Part shown: positions 17,401-26,479 of the stretch, piece after piece
How the letters are laid out: each line of letters starts with the position of its first letter
How positions within the stretch are numbered: the first letter of the stretch is position 1
Source: Burkholderia sp. L27(2015)
GTDB taxonomy: Bacteria; Pseudomonadota; Gammaproteobacteria; Burkholderiales; Burkholderiaceae
DNA: 64,000 nt
Direction of reading: 5' to 3'
NCBI RefSeq assembly: GCF_009765705.1
Contig: NZ_LMUX01000017.1
Span: 579,516-643,515, forward strand
The notes under the pieces: generated by a model
What the model was told of the DNA's origin: nothing
Databases searched by the model: none
The model's input: only the letters and a program-made list of their open reading frames with translations
Program-made: the position numbers and the translations under genes

Positions 17401-18146
17401 GCCGCACCTCCCTTGATGACGGCATCGAGCCGCCGCGAATCAGGCACGGGCTTGCCTGCGCGCGCGGCCGCGAGCCTGAGCACGCGCCGCCGCTTGAACG
17501 CATATTCGCCCACCGCCCATGCCACGAGCTTGATCAGCAGCGACAGCGCCAAGTAAAGCAAGGCCACCACGATATAGGTTTCAAGCGAGCGGAAGGTATC
17601 CGATTGCACCGTATTGGCGGTGGCGGTCAGCTCCTCAGCCGAGATCTGCGAGGCGATCGCCGACGCTTGCATCATCAGCACGAACTGGCTGGTCAGCGCG
17701 GGATACACCTTCTCGATCGACGGCTGCAGCATCACATGCCAGCCGATACGCCAGCGCGACAAGCCGAGGCATTCGGCGGCCTCGATCTGCCCACGCGGCA
17801 CCGCCTCAAGACCGGCGCGGATGATCTCCGCGGAATAGGCGCCGATATTGATGATCATCGCCAGCGCCGCAGCGGCAAACGTGGGCATGCGTATGCCCAG
17901 GCTGGCCAAACCAAAATACAGGATAAATATCTGGACGAGAAACGGCGTGTTGCGCACCGCCTCGATGTAGATCGCGCACAGCCGAGAGATCACGCGGGAA
18001 CGACCGCGTTTGGCGAACGCCACCAACGTGCCCACGATCACGCCAAAGAAAACGGCGACGGTCGTCATTTTCAGCGTAAGCCAGGCGCCCTCCAAAAACA
18101 CGGGCCAATACGGCAGGAGAGGACTGAAATTCAGGGAGAAATGCAT
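17397..18146 (-). CDS. ABC transporter permease, HisQ/GlnP type
   Basis: 249 residues from the ATG at 18146 (MHFSLNFSPLL), chosen because the longer frame to 18206 adds polar residues unlike the family. First helix around residues 12-40 (FLEGAWLTLKMTTVAVFFGVIVG), EAA loop AAECLGLSRWRIGWHVMLQPSIEKVYPAL near 140. First gene of the transporter operon; a probable FadR-type operator lies 156 bp upstream (18302-18319). Confidence 0.9.
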   Translation of the reverse strand: MHFSLNFSPLLPYWPVFLEGAWLTLKMTTVAVFFGVIVGTLVAFAKRGRSRVISRLCAIYIEAVRNTPFLVQIFILYFGLASLGIRMPTFAAAALAMIINIGAYSAEIIRAGLEAVPRGQIEAAECLGLSRWRIGWHVMLQPSIEKVYPALTSQFVLMMQASAIASQISAEELTATANTVQSDTFRSLETYIVVALLYLALSLLIKLVAWAVGEYAFKRRRVLRLAAARAGKPVPDSRRLDAVIKGGAA

Positions 18147-18301
18147 GGCCGGCAATGTCTCTTTATTTTCTGGGCATAGCTCTGTGTACGATGCCCGTGC
18201 TGCCACTACAGGGCATTCGGGTAACCAGCAAGGTATCCGGGGATTCTCGGCGCCCCGCCTTTCACAGGATCAGGGCAGCACGTCTCGGAAAGATATCATT
18301 G

Positions 18302-18319
18302 ATGTATGACAACGTACAT
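18302..18319. promoter_or_regulatory. Probable FadR/GntR-type operator upstream of the ABC operon
   Basis: ATGTATGACAACGTACAT is an inverted repeat (ATGTA/TACAT arms, 8-bp centre). On the opposite strand it reads with TACGTTGTC at its heart, the same 9 bp found in the site at 19201-19218 next to the regulator gene. Two related sites bracketing the uronate genes point to the GntR protein at 19295 as the binder. Confidence 0.55.
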
Positions 18320-18357
18320 AGTACAAGGTGTAACTCAGGGTTTATCCCGATCCTTGA

Positions 18358-19182
18358 TCAAGACTCGAATGGCCCTGCCGCTGTAAACGCGCCACCTTGC
18401 AGCACGGCGACCGGATCGTTCGCGGCGGGCCGAGGCTGAGCTTCCACGCTAGCGCGAAACTGCTCGGACGAGTCGCGGCCGACAAAGCCCAAATGCGCGG
18501 CGCACCGATTGTCCCACCACTGCACGAGGTTATTCGACATGCCGTATACGACGGTGTGCCCGACTTTCGGCGTGAACAGGCTAAGCCGCAGCAACTCATG
18601 GAGATCGCCGTAACTAAGCCAGCTCGCCATCATGCGGCGATCCTTCGCGTGCGGAAACGCCGATCCGATCCGGATGCTGACAGTTTCGATGCCGTAGCGA
18701 TCGAAATAGAACTGCGCCATGTCTTCGCCGTAGGACTTGGACAAGCCATAGTAACCGTCCGGCCTGCGCAAGGCATGGGCATCGATTTTTTCGTCCTGCC
18801 GGTAAAAACCCGTAACGTGATTCGAACTGGCGAATATCACGCGTTTGACCCCGTGACGCCGTGCACCTTCGTATATATGGAACACGCCCTTGATATTGGC
18901 TTCCAGCACCTCTTCGAAGGGCCGCTCGACCGACACGCCGCCGAGGTGGATGATCGCGTCGCACCCGGCCACCAGCGCATCGACCGCTCGTTTGTCGGCC
19001 AGATCGCACGGCACGACTTCTTCGTGCGCAGCGGCGTCGGGCGGCAGCGCCGCAGCCAGATCGGACACGCGCAGCACCTTCGCGAATTCGGCCAGGCGCG
19101 CACGCATGGCCCGCCCCACGCCGCCAGCGGCGCCGGTGAGCAACAGGCGCGGGTATTGAATCTCGTTCTCTTGATGGGCCAT
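18358..19182 (-). CDS. udh: Uronate dehydrogenase (NAD-dependent)
   Basis: A 274-residue extended/atypical short-chain dehydrogenase that oxidises D-galacturonate or D-glucuronate to the aldarolactone with NAD, the first step of the oxidative uronate pathway. The Rossmann motif TGAAGGVGRAM is at about 16-26 and the catalytic YGLSKSYGED (Tyr and Lys) near 142-151. Near-diagnostic blocks shared with the Pseudomonas enzyme are LGGVSVERPFEE, GVFHIYEGARRHGVKRVIFA, SSNHVTGFYRQ and QWWDNR. It is divergent from the FadR-type regulator, with a probable operator 20 bp upstream, and next to the ABC importer and kdgD. Confidence 0.93.
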   Translation of the reverse strand: MAHQENEIQYPRLLLTGAAGGVGRAMRARLAEFAKVLRVSDLAAALPPDAAAHEEVVPCDLADKRAVDALVAGCDAIIHLGGVSVERPFEEVLEANIKGVFHIYEGARRHGVKRVIFASSNHVTGFYRQDEKIDAHALRRPDGYYGLSKSYGEDMAQFYFDRYGIETVSIRIGSAFPHAKDRRMMASWLSYGDLHELLRLSLFTPKVGHTVVYGMSNNLVQWWDNRCAAHLGFVGRDSSEQFRASVEAQPRPAANDPVAVLQGGAFTAAGPFES

Positions 19183-19200
19183 TAAGCCGGTCTCCGTGTG

Positions 19201-19218
19201 TTATACGTTGTCTTATGA
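19201..19218. promoter_or_regulatory. Probable FadR/GntR-type operator between udh and its regulator
   Basis: TTATACGTTGTCTTATGA shares TACGTTGTC and the flanking A/T pattern with the reverse complement of the 18302-18319 site. It sits 19 bp from the udh start codon on one side and 76 bp from the regulator start on the other, where one site could control both. Confidence 0.45.
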
Positions 19219-19294
19219 CTAGGATTCGATTATCATCATTCACAAGCCCGTTTGTCAATGTTGCTAACCACCCCTGCCAACCTGAAGATCCATC

Positions 19295-20047
19295 GTGCTT
19301 CGTACCTTGAACGCTTCTATCGATACTCCCGCGGGTGGGCTGCGTTCCACGCGACGCAGTCTGACGACCGAACTGGTCGCGGCACTTGGACAACAGATCC
19401 AGGAACAGCAACTGAAGGCGGGCGACAGACTGCCCACCGAGGCAGAAATCGTCCAGCGCTTTAATGTAAGCCGCACCGTCGTACGCGAAGCGCTGTCGAA
19501 ACTGCAGGCTGCCGGCCTGGTGGAAACGCGGCACGGTATCGGCACCTTTGTGCTCGATGCGCGTCCCAGCGGCATCTTCCGGCTCGATCCGGCTGACGTC
19601 GCCGTCTCGCTCGATGTGTTGGCCGTGCTGGAGTTGCGCGTGAGCCTGGAAACGGAATCGGCTGGCTTGGCGGCTTTGCGGCGCAGCGAAGAACAACTGC
19701 TGACGATGCGCCGCGCGCTAGAGGATTTCGAAGGCAACGTCAGCGAGGCCGAAGAGACGGTCTCGCCGGATTTCCGCTTCCACCTTGAAATCGCACGCGC
19801 CACCGGCAACCGTTATTTTGCCGAGATCATGACCCACCTCGGCACCACGATTATCCCGCGCACACGCATCACCTCGACGCAGATTCCGCAAGACCAGTTT
19901 TCCGAGTACCTGCACCGCGTGAACCGCGAGCACGAGCAAATCCTCGACGCGATCGCGCGCCAGGATTCTGAATCGGCGCGCGCAGCCATGCGTATCCATT
20001 TGATCAACAGTCGCGAGCGGCTGCGCCGCGCGCAGGACGGTATTTGA
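19295..20047 (+). CDS. FadR-subfamily GntR transcriptional regulator
   Basis: 250 residues starting at GTG. Winged HTH at about 25-90 (ELVAALGQQIQEQQLKAGDRLPTEAEIVQRF, NVSRTVVREALSKLQAAGLVETRHGIGTFV) and a C-terminal FCD domain whose metal-binding pattern is visible as FRFHLEIARATGN, MRIHLIN and a central HEQILDAI histidine. The FCD domain usually senses carboxylic or sugar acids. With udh and kdgD alongside it is likely the uronate/aldarate-responsive repressor, comparable in role to GguR of pseudomonads. Confidence 0.9.
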   Translation: MLRTLNASIDTPAGGLRSTRRSLTTELVAALGQQIQEQQLKAGDRLPTEAEIVQRFNVSRTVVREALSKLQAAGLVETRHGIGTFVLDARPSGIFRLDPADVAVSLDVLAVLELRVSLETESAGLAALRRSEEQLLTMRRALEDFEGNVSEAEETVSPDFRFHLEIARATGNRYFAEIMTHLGTTIIPRTRITSTQIPQDQFSEYLHRVNREHEQILDAIARQDSESARAAMRIHLINSRERLRRAQDGI

Positions 20048-20139
20048 TCGTTCTTGTCTGTCGCTGCACATAAGCCGCACATAACCCTGATTTTTTTTTG
20101 ATGCGTCACTCACTCTTCTTCGCACAATAAGCGCTCATC

Positions 20140-21054
20140 ATGACCACACCCCAAGAACTCAAACAAATCGTTTCACAAGGCCTGCTCTCGTTTCCCCTGA
20201 CCGACTTCGACGAACAGGGCGAGTTTCGTGCCGACACTTATGCCGCACGCCTTGAATGGCTTGCGCCCTATGGCGCCAGTGCCCTGTTCGCGGCCGGCGG
20301 CACAGGCGAGTTCTTCTCGCTGACGCAAAGCGAATACTCGAACGTAATCCGCATCGCCACCGAAACGTGCAAAGGGCGAGTGCCTATCCTCGCGGGTGCG
20401 GGCGGTGCGACACGTGTTGCGATCGCTTATGCGCAAGAAGCCGAGCGGCTCGGCGCCAACGGCATTTTGCTGATGCCGCATTACCTGACCGAAGCGAGCC
20501 AGGAAGGCATCGCGGCGCACGTCGAGCAAGTGTGCAAGTCGCTCAAGATCGGCGTGATCGTTTATAACCGCGCCAATTCCAAATTGAACGCGGACATGCT
20601 GGAACGCCTGGCCGATAGCTGCCCGAACTTGATCGGTTTCAAGGATGGCGTGGGCGAGATCGAAAATATGGTGACGATACGCCGTCGCCTTGGCGATCGC
20701 TTTTCGTATCTGGGCGGGTTGCCGACCGCAGAAGTGTATGCGGCGGCTTACAAGGCGCTCGGCGTGCCCGTGTATTCGTCGGCCGTATTCAACTTCATTC
20801 CGAAAACGGCGATGGACTTCTACCGCGCGATCGAGACCAACGATCATGCCACCACCAACCGCCTGCTCGATGAGTTCTTCCTGCCCTACCTCGCCATCCG
20901 CAATCGCCGCGCCGGCTACGCGGTCAGCATCGTAAAGGCCGGGGCCAAGCTGATCGGCCGCAGCGCCGGCCCGGTGCGCGCACCGTTGACCGATCTGACG
21001 GAAGCCGAAATGGCGCAGTTGGATGTGCTGATCAAGAAAATGGGCGCGCAGTAA
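20140..21054 (+). CDS. kdgD: 5-dehydro-4-deoxyglucarate dehydratase
   Basis: A 304-residue member of the DapA/NAL TIM-barrel family that dehydrates and decarboxylates 5-keto-4-deoxy-glucarate to 2,5-dioxopentanoate (2-oxoglutarate semialdehyde). The family GTGEF motif is at about 50 ([17 protein letters not shown]), the catalytic Tyr in VIVYNRANS (about 145) and the Schiff-base Lys in LIGFKDGVG (about 171). N-terminal [13 protein letters not shown] is characteristic of KdgD. It follows the FadR-type regulator by 92 bp. With udh this gives two steps of uronate oxidation; lactonase and aldarate dehydratase genes are not in the window. Confidence 0.94.
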   Translation: MTTPQELKQIVSQGLLSFPLTDFDEQGEFRADTYAARLEWLAPYGASALFAAGGTGEFFSLTQSEYSNVIRIATETCKGRVPILAGAGGATRVAIAYAQEAERLGANGILLMPHYLTEASQEGIAAHVEQVCKSLKIGVIVYNRANSKLNADMLERLADSCPNLIGFKDGVGEIENMVTIRRRLGDRFSYLGGLPTAEVYAAAYKALGVPVYSSAVFNFIPKTAMDFYRAIETNDHATTNRLLDEFFLPYLAIRNRRAGYAVSIVKAGAKLIGRSAGPVRAPLTDLTEAEMAQLDVLIKKMGAQ

Positions 21055-21218
21055 GGCTAGGCTGGGAGTTTGCCGCGAGCGCCCGGAGTAATATGGAGCG
21101 GTGCTCGGTTCTGGGCGACGTTGCGGTCCGGTGGCGGTATGGCGGATCTAGCGGCGTCCGGCGGGGCGTCCAACGCGGCGTCCAATTAAGCGAGCTTAAC
21201 GGTCTAACGGTGATCTCG

Positions 21219-22379
21219 ATGGATAGCGATCAGCAGGTCAGCGCCGTCCGTAGCGCGCAAGAGCACTCCACGGACTCGGCCACTCCAGAGCCAGCACGCA
21301 TTCAGCGCCTTCCTTGGCCTTTGGACGCGGCTTTGAGGTGGCTGGAGCGCGTCGACCCCGGCACGCATCGTCGCATCAAGGGCTTACGACTCGTCACGGC
21401 GTACGGCATTGCGGCAGCGCTCGGATCGCTGCGCGATATCACGCACGGCTTGCCGACTGGCATAGCCCTGGCTTCGCTTGCAGGCGGTTTTGCGCTCTGG
21501 GCTAGCGTATCGGAAGGTCGAACCACGCGCCTCGAATCCAGCCGAGACCTCGCACTGCTGTGCGGTGCTGCGGCACTCGGTGCCGCCACCTTCATCGGCG
21601 CGGCCCCGTTGCTCAGCGGCATGGGACCCGCCGCGACTGAATTGGTGCTCATAACAGGCGCGTTTCTCGTTGGATACCTGAGGCGGTTCGGTATGCTTGG
21701 CGCGGGAATCGGGTCGCAAATCTATATTGGACAATTGCTCGCGTACGGAGCGGGTTTGACGCGCGCCGATCTGGGTGCGGTCTGCATTGCCGGCTTGATC
21801 GCCGCTTTGGCTGCAATCGTGCCGCGCTTACTCAGCGGTCCAGCCGAGCGCCCGGTGCTTGCGCCGACGCAAGCCCTCGCCAACGCGCGCGGCCCCGGTG
21901 GCAGCGGAGTGTCGCCGCACTGGGCCATGGGGCTACAGGCCGCCGTCAGCGCGCTCATCATTGTTGCCTTGAACGCGACAATAGGGCTGGAAGAATCAGC
22001 TTGGGCTATCACGGCCTGCGTGTACGTGATCGCGGGTTCCGCGGCCGGCACCGTGGAACGCGTGCGACGCCGCATTATCGGAACCCTGATCGGTGTGCCA
22101 CTGGCGCTGGTCTGCCTGCCGATCGCCATGTATGCGCCGCTGCTGATCTGGATCGCAGCGGCGCTTGCGATGATCGTCTATGCGATGGCCACGCCCAATC
22201 GCTACGATATCGCCTGTGCCGCATTCGCCTTCACGCTGATCGTGACGCTGGCAGTCAGTGGCGAGCATTCGATCTCGGTGCTGGTGGCGCGTGCGTGGGA
22301 GACGCTGCTTGGGGGCGTGCTGGGTCTTGCCGCCGCGATGTTTATTTTCCCGCTCCGACCCGCTGCCCCGGCAGAGTAG
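21219..22379 (+). CDS. FUSC-family inner-membrane protein
   Basis: 386 residues from the ATG at 21219 (MDSDQQVSAV); the frame extends back to 21093 but that part is basic and unlike the family. Hydrophobic helices fall in two clusters (about residues 50-150 and 230-370), with a C-terminal FUSC-like block including WAITACVYVIAGSAAGTVERVRRRIIGTLIGVPLA. Such proteins resemble the membrane half of aromatic-acid efflux proteins (AaeB type), but the long cytoplasmic domain is absent, so this is a short FUSC member. Substrate unknown. Confidence 0.75.
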   Translation: MDSDQQVSAVRSAQEHSTDSATPEPARIQRLPWPLDAALRWLERVDPGTHRRIKGLRLVTAYGIAAALGSLRDITHGLPTGIALASLAGGFALWASVSEGRTTRLESSRDLALLCGAAALGAATFIGAAPLLSGMGPAATELVLITGAFLVGYLRRFGMLGAGIGSQIYIGQLLAYGAGLTRADLGAVCIAGLIAALAAIVPRLLSGPAERPVLAPTQALANARGPGGSGVSPHWAMGLQAAVSALIIVALNATIGLEESAWAITACVYVIAGSAAGTVERVRRRIIGTLIGVPLALVCLPIAMYAPLLIWIAAALAMIVYAMATPNRYDIACAAFAFTLIVTLAVSGEHSISVLVARAWETLLGGVLGLAAAMFIFPLRPAAPAE

Positions 22380-22484
22380 GCTGCAAGAAGCTGCGTGAGA
22401 ACCTGCATGAGCAATCGAAATCTACCCGTGATAATCTCGCTAAATCCAGCTGCTTAACCCAGTTGCCCAAGCTCGACTGCGTGG

Positions 22485-22518
22485 GCTCGGCTTCATGAGC
22501 TTGGCTTCATGAGCTCGG
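22485..22518. repeat. Short 14-bp tandem repeat
   Basis: GCTCGGCTTCATGA is followed directly by GCTTGGCTTCATGA and a partial third unit (GCTCGGCT). It lies in the 285-bp gap between the FUSC and DedA genes, in which no gene or clear terminator was seen. Confidence 0.55.
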
Positions 22519-22664
22519 CTGCGGAGATTCTCAACGTTGGATCAGGACGACCGCATGCTGTCTACGATAAGAACACTCCCCGCCCTAAGTAGAACCGGTT
22601 CCGCCCTCAGTACAACTGGTCTCGCCTTCAGCGCGACCGATCGCCGACCTGGGGCCCACGTCCG

Positions 22665-23291
22665 ATGACTTCGTTGATTGCCTGGATGTTCAACGAACAT
22701 GGCGTGGAACTACTGCTCAATCAAAACCCGCTGACTGGCTGGCTGATCATCGGCGCTGTCGTCTATCTTGAGACAGCGGTCATTTTCATGCTGTTTCTGC
22801 CGGTGGATTCGCTGCTGCTTGCGGCGGGTGCATTTTTGGCCGCCCAGCAAGCTTCGCTGTTGCTCCCCGTGGCGATCTTCTCCATCTCGGCCCTGCTGGG
22901 CGACACCACCGCTTTTTCGCTGGCGCACAGCCGCTTCGGCCGCGCGATGACGCACGGGAAATGGGTCTCGCGCGTCAAAATAAACCGGACCCGCGCGTTT
23001 TTCAAAAAATATGGCGCCGTTGCCATCATCGCGTGCCGCTTCATCGGTTTCGCGCGGTCATTTTCACCGCTGGCCGCCGGCTTATCCAAGATCAGCACAA
23101 AGCGATATATCGCTTATGACGCGATCGGCTGCGTCGCCTGGACCTTCGCGCTACTGATGCTCGGTCACCGGCTCGGCAGAATCTCCTGGGTACAGATGCA
23201 CTTGACGGGACTCTCCGTCGCCTTGGTCGTCGCGGCGTTGCTGGTCTTCGCCGTGCAAGGCGCGATACTTTATGTCAGCAAACGCAAATAG
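22665..23291 (+). CDS. DedA-family membrane protein
   Basis: A 208-residue polytopic protein of the DedA/SNARE-associated family, half-transporters implicated in lipid-carrier (undecaprenyl phosphate) flipping and membrane homeostasis. Conserved features are the acidic VYLETAVIFMLFLPVDSLLLAAG segment near 30-52, SALLGDTTAFSLAHSRFGR near 75-95, and the essential basic motif FKKYGAVAIIACRFIGFARSFSPLAAG near 108-130. A short basic tail ends the protein. It stands alone and ends convergently with the CBS gene. Confidence 0.9.
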   Translation: MTSLIAWMFNEHGVELLLNQNPLTGWLIIGAVVYLETAVIFMLFLPVDSLLLAAGAFLAAQQASLLLPVAIFSISALLGDTTAFSLAHSRFGRAMTHGKWVSRVKINRTRAFFKKYGAVAIIACRFIGFARSFSPLAAGLSKISTKRYIAYDAIGCVAWTFALLMLGHRLGRISWVQMHLTGLSVALVVAALLVFAVQGAILYVSKRK

Positions 23292-23303
23292 CCCGACGTC
23301 TGG

Positions 23304-23325
23304 CCGTGGTCTACGATAGCCACGG
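23304..23325. terminator. Probable bidirectional terminator between convergent genes
   Basis: CCGTGG and CCACGG arms pair, extended inside by CTA/TAG around a CGA loop with one bulged T. It lies between the ends of the DedA (+) and CBS (-) genes. The T-tract is weak (GTTTG), so efficiency is uncertain. Confidence 0.5.
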
Positions 23326-23393
23326 TTTGCGCCCAGCTTTTCATCGAGCGGTTCATCCGAGCTATCGTTGCGTCCACCGACCCAACGCGGCGT

Positions 23394-23987
23394 TCACCGC
23401 TCGTCGAGCGCCCGGGTCACTTCCGCGAAGGTCGCGGCAATCGTGAGACTGGGTAACGGCGCTCCGAGCTGCCGCTCCACTTGGCTTGCAGAAATGAGGC
23501 CCCGAATACGCGCCTGGGAGCCGGGCTCACCGGCCTCAACCACCAGCAAATAGGGACGCCCAAACCTGAGCAAGGTAGCCACCACATTGCCCACGCTCGC
23601 GTGGACCAGCGATGCCTCGTCGATAGCGTCGAGATCGCCTAGCCGCGTCATCACATCGTCCACAGTGATATCGTGGTGCTTCATATTCCGTTGATGCACC
23701 AACATCAGCGGCCTGTCTCCCAGCAGGTCGGTCAGCGTCACGATGCCTTCGACCCAGGCAAGCTCCTTGACCACGAAGAGCAAGCGCACGCCTTGATGCA
23801 TCATTTCGGCTTCCGCCTGCGATAACGACATATGCGGATGAATGGTTGCGGCGCGCACCGTCGCCAGATCGGTCATGACGCTCAGAGCGGGCGAATCGAG
23901 CGTGACCGTTCCGGGTTGTGGCGGCTGGGCCTGAGTAATCGTGGCGCCATGCGTGAAGCGGTAGGTGAGTAACGTCGCATAGGTCAT
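23394..23987 (-). CDS. CBS-domain pair protein
   Basis: A 197-residue protein with two CBS motifs (a Bateman module) at about 40-105 and 115-190. Recognisable segments are HPHMSLSQAEAEMMHQGVRLLFVV, EGIVTLTDLLGDRP, TVDDVMTRLGDLDAIDEASL and YLLVVEAGE...RGLISASQVER. Such modules bind adenine nucleotides and regulate partners; no fused catalytic or channel domain is present. The N-terminus (FTHGATITQAQPPQ) is variable. Confidence 0.85.
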   Translation of the reverse strand: MTYATLLTYRFTHGATITQAQPPQPGTVTLDSPALSVMTDLATVRAATIHPHMSLSQAEAEMMHQGVRLLFVVKELAWVEGIVTLTDLLGDRPLMLVHQRNMKHHDITVDDVMTRLGDLDAIDEASLVHASVGNVVATLLRFGRPYLLVVEAGEPGSQARIRGLISASQVERQLGAPLPSLTIAATFAEVTRALDER

Positions 23988-24271
23988 GGAAACTCCTTAT
24001 TGAAGGCGAAAATCATGAAAACGGGAGCCAAGCGAGAGGTTCGGTCTGGTCTTGAGCCTCTAGGTGCGTATGCGTATAGTGACGACCTTACGGCGAATGG
24101 CGTCGCTTGTGTAGTTTATCGTGCCATCGGCAAGCGTGCGCTTGAACCAAAACAACGGCCGGGCGGTCGTACAACTTATTGCCGTACCAGTTTGTTTCTG
24201 TGCCAGTTTCAGTACCAGCTCCAGTTGCACGGCCAGCCGGGCGCCCGTTGCTCGATAACTCCGGATATGTC

Positions 24272-25036
24272 ATGACCAGCCGTTCCCCCCCTCATCTCAG
24301 CAACCGAATCTCCTGCATCATCTGCGCTTACAACGAAGCACCGCGAATCGCCGCTGTCCTCGCGGTGGCCAGCGTGCATCCGCTGCTGCACGAAATCATC
24401 GTCGTCGACGACGGTTCGACCGACGGCACAGCGGACGTCGTCAAGCGTTTTACGTCGGTCAAGCTTATTTCCTATCCGACCAATCGAGGTAAAAGCCACG
24501 CGATGGCAACCGGCGTCGCAGCGGCGCAGAACCCGTTGCTCATGCTGCTCGACGCGGATCTCAAAGGCTTGGCCGCCGAGCACATCACGGCGCTCGCGGC
24601 CCCGGTCATGTCGGGTGAGACCGATGTCAGCGTGAGCCTGCGGCAAAACAGTCTTTTACTGTTCCGTGCAATCGGGCTCGACTTTGTTTCCGGGGAACGG
24701 GTAATCCGCAAAGACCTGTTGAGCGGCGCGCTCAAGGAGATCCACCGATTGCCGCGCTTCGGCATCGAGGTCTTCATGAATCGCGAGATCATCGCGCGCC
24801 AACTCCCGATTGCCGTTACGCACTGGCCACAAGTTACGCAATCGAGGAAGACCGAAAAACTCGGATTTTGGAAGGGAATTCGCGCCGAATGGCGGATGAT
24901 TGCCGATTTGTTGCAGGTCGCGTATCCGATGGTCCTGATTTCGCAAACGTATCATCTGCTTGCATTACGCGTGCATCACGCTGGGGCGGCACCGTTCTCG
25001 GTGCGCATCCGGAAACCCCACGACAATTCAATCTGA
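24272..25036 (+). CDS. Family 2 glycosyltransferase
   Basis: 254 residues from the ATG at 24272 (MTSRSPPHLS); a frame from 24179 exists but the added part is low-complexity. GT-A fold features: ISCIICAYNEAPRIAAVL at the start, nucleotide-sugar motif VVDDGSTDGTADVV near 50, NRGKSHAMATG near 78, metal-binding LLDADLKGL near 97. No membrane helix is obvious apart from a weak C-terminal one. Acceptor is unknown. It converges on the kinase gene at 25028, overlapping by 9 bp. The 284-bp region upstream, shared with the CBS gene, shows no other gene. Confidence 0.85.
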   Translation: MTSRSPPHLSNRISCIICAYNEAPRIAAVLAVASVHPLLHEIIVVDDGSTDGTADVVKRFTSVKLISYPTNRGKSHAMATGVAAAQNPLLMLLDADLKGLAAEHITALAAPVMSGETDVSVSLRQNSLLLFRAIGLDFVSGERVIRKDLLSGALKEIHRLPRFGIEVFMNREIIARQLPIAVTHWPQVTQSRKTEKLGFWKGIRAEWRMIADLLQVAYPMVLISQTYHLLALRVHHAGAAPFSVRIRKPHDNSI

Positions 25037-26479
25037 AGCCGCGCACGGGAAGGCAATTTCCACGGCAAGACCGCGGCCATCGATGCCGGCACCAAAACTT
25101 AAACTCGCTCCAAAGTACTCCACGATGCGAGCGACTATCGACAGGCCGAGCCCACTGCCCGTCGAACTCGTGCCGGTGCCTCGAAAGAATCGATCGGTAA
25201 GACGCCCCTGCTCCTCGATCCCGACGCCGGGACCGTTGTCCCGCACTGTCAGCAAAACCGTCTGGGCTGCATGGGCCGCGTGGACATTGTTACGCCCTAT
25301 TTCCACTTCGACGCGGTCGCCCGAATCACAATACTTGAGCGCATTGTCGATGAGGTTATCGAGCAATATATTCACCAAAACCGGTTCGGCGACGATTTCA
25401 ACGCGGGCGTCGCTGACCAGCGCGACACCTATGCCCCGGCGCTTGGCCCCCTCCTCGTTAGCGGCGATAACGTCACGCGCGAGTCCATCCAAGGCCAGCA
25501 CCGAGCTAGGCATCCGGTCATGCTCGTCGAGCCGGGCCAGCAGCAGCAATTGCTCGGCAAGACGCGCGCTGCGATCGACCCCCTGTACGACTCGCTCCAT
25601 CGCGAGGCGCTGCTGTTGCGTATCCTGTGCGGCCAACGCCACCTGTGCCTGTACCTTGATGGCGGCCAGCGGTGTCTTCAATTCGTGCGCCGCGTCGGCC
25701 GTGAATGTGCGCTCCCGGACGATCGACTGCCGCAACCGGGACAGCAGATGGTTGATCGCGTCGATGAGCGGTCGCACCTCCGAGGGCGAACGGCCCATGT
25801 CGATCGGCTCAAGCTGGTTGATCTCGCGTGCGTTGATCACCTTCGACAATAGTCTTAAGGGGCGGAAACTATGACCGATGCTGACCCACACAAGCAGTGC
25901 AAGAATCGGTAGCGCGAAGGCAATCGGCTCGGAGATGCGACGCGCGGCCCCTGTCGCCAGGTCGCTGCGGGTGTTGGCGGGCTCCAGCACGCGCACCGTA
26001 CGTCCGCTCGCGCCGTCATAGAGGGTATAGGTATGCCACGGTTGTCCGATGGGTTCACCCGCAACCCGCCGTCCCAGCGTGATCGTGTGCGCGCCTCCTT
26101 GGGATTGCGGCGGTAGTTCCGAGGGGGGATCCCAAGCGCCCAGCGGCATCAGGTCGGGGCTGCTGGCCAGGATACGGCCGTGCGCGTCGCGCACTTGAAA
26201 CAACATGTCGCGCGGCAGTTTGTCGTCGTCATCATCTGCACCACTGGATCCGACGCGGCTGTATTCGTCGCGTGCATCGATCTGCGTCTTCGACAAAACG
26301 GTCAGATCGTTTTGATCGAGCAAGGTTAGCGTTTGAGCGAATTCCGCAAGACGCGCGTCTTCCCATTCTTCGACCTCGTGGGTGGCGTGGCGAAAGCTCG
26401 ATAGCAGCGCAATGCCCCAAACCAGCGCGATGCTCGCAAACACCAGCAGCATCAGGTGACGGCGTATCGATGCCGGCAT
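25028..26479 (-). CDS. Sensor histidine kinase, QseC/TctE type
   Basis: 483 residues. A first membrane helix at 8-28 (LMLLVFASIALVWGIALL), a periplasmic 2CSK-like domain to about 175, a second helix at about 183-203 (EPIAFALPILALLVWVSIG), HAMP, HisKA with phospho-acceptor AADAAHELKTPLAAI-type motif (TADAAHELKTPLA, about 262), and HATPase blocks NLIDNALKYCD, VRDNGPGVG and GSGLGLSIVARI. Its ATG overlaps the stop of the response regulator gene (TGATG), so the two are coupled. Signal unknown. Confidence 0.94.
   Translation of the reverse strand: MPASIRRHLMLLVFASIALVWGIALLSSFRHATHEVEEWEDARLAEFAQTLTLLDQNDLTVLSKTQIDARDEYSRVGSSGADDDDDKLPRDMLFQVRDAHGRILASSPDLMPLGAWDPPSELPPQSQGGAHTITLGRRVAGEPIGQPWHTYTLYDGASGRTVRVLEPANTRSDLATGAARRISEPIAFALPILALLVWVSIGHSFRPLRLLSKVINAREINQLEPIDMGRSPSEVRPLIDAINHLLSRLRQSIVRERTFTADAAHELKTPLAAIKVQAQVALAAQDTQQQRLAMERVVQGVDRSARLAEQLLLLARLDEHDRMPSSVLALDGLARDVIAANEEGAKRRGIGVALVSDARVEIVAEPVLVNILLDNLIDNALKYCDSGDRVEVEIGRNNVHAAHAAQTVLLTVRDNGPGVGIEEQGRLTDRFFRGTGTSSTGSGLGLSIVARIVEYFGASLSFGAGIDGRGLAVEIAFPCAASD

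Noticed and set aside
18614-19696. Minus-strand frame of 360 codons
   Set aside because: Overlaps udh and the FadR-type gene in other frames; both of these have full family motifs.
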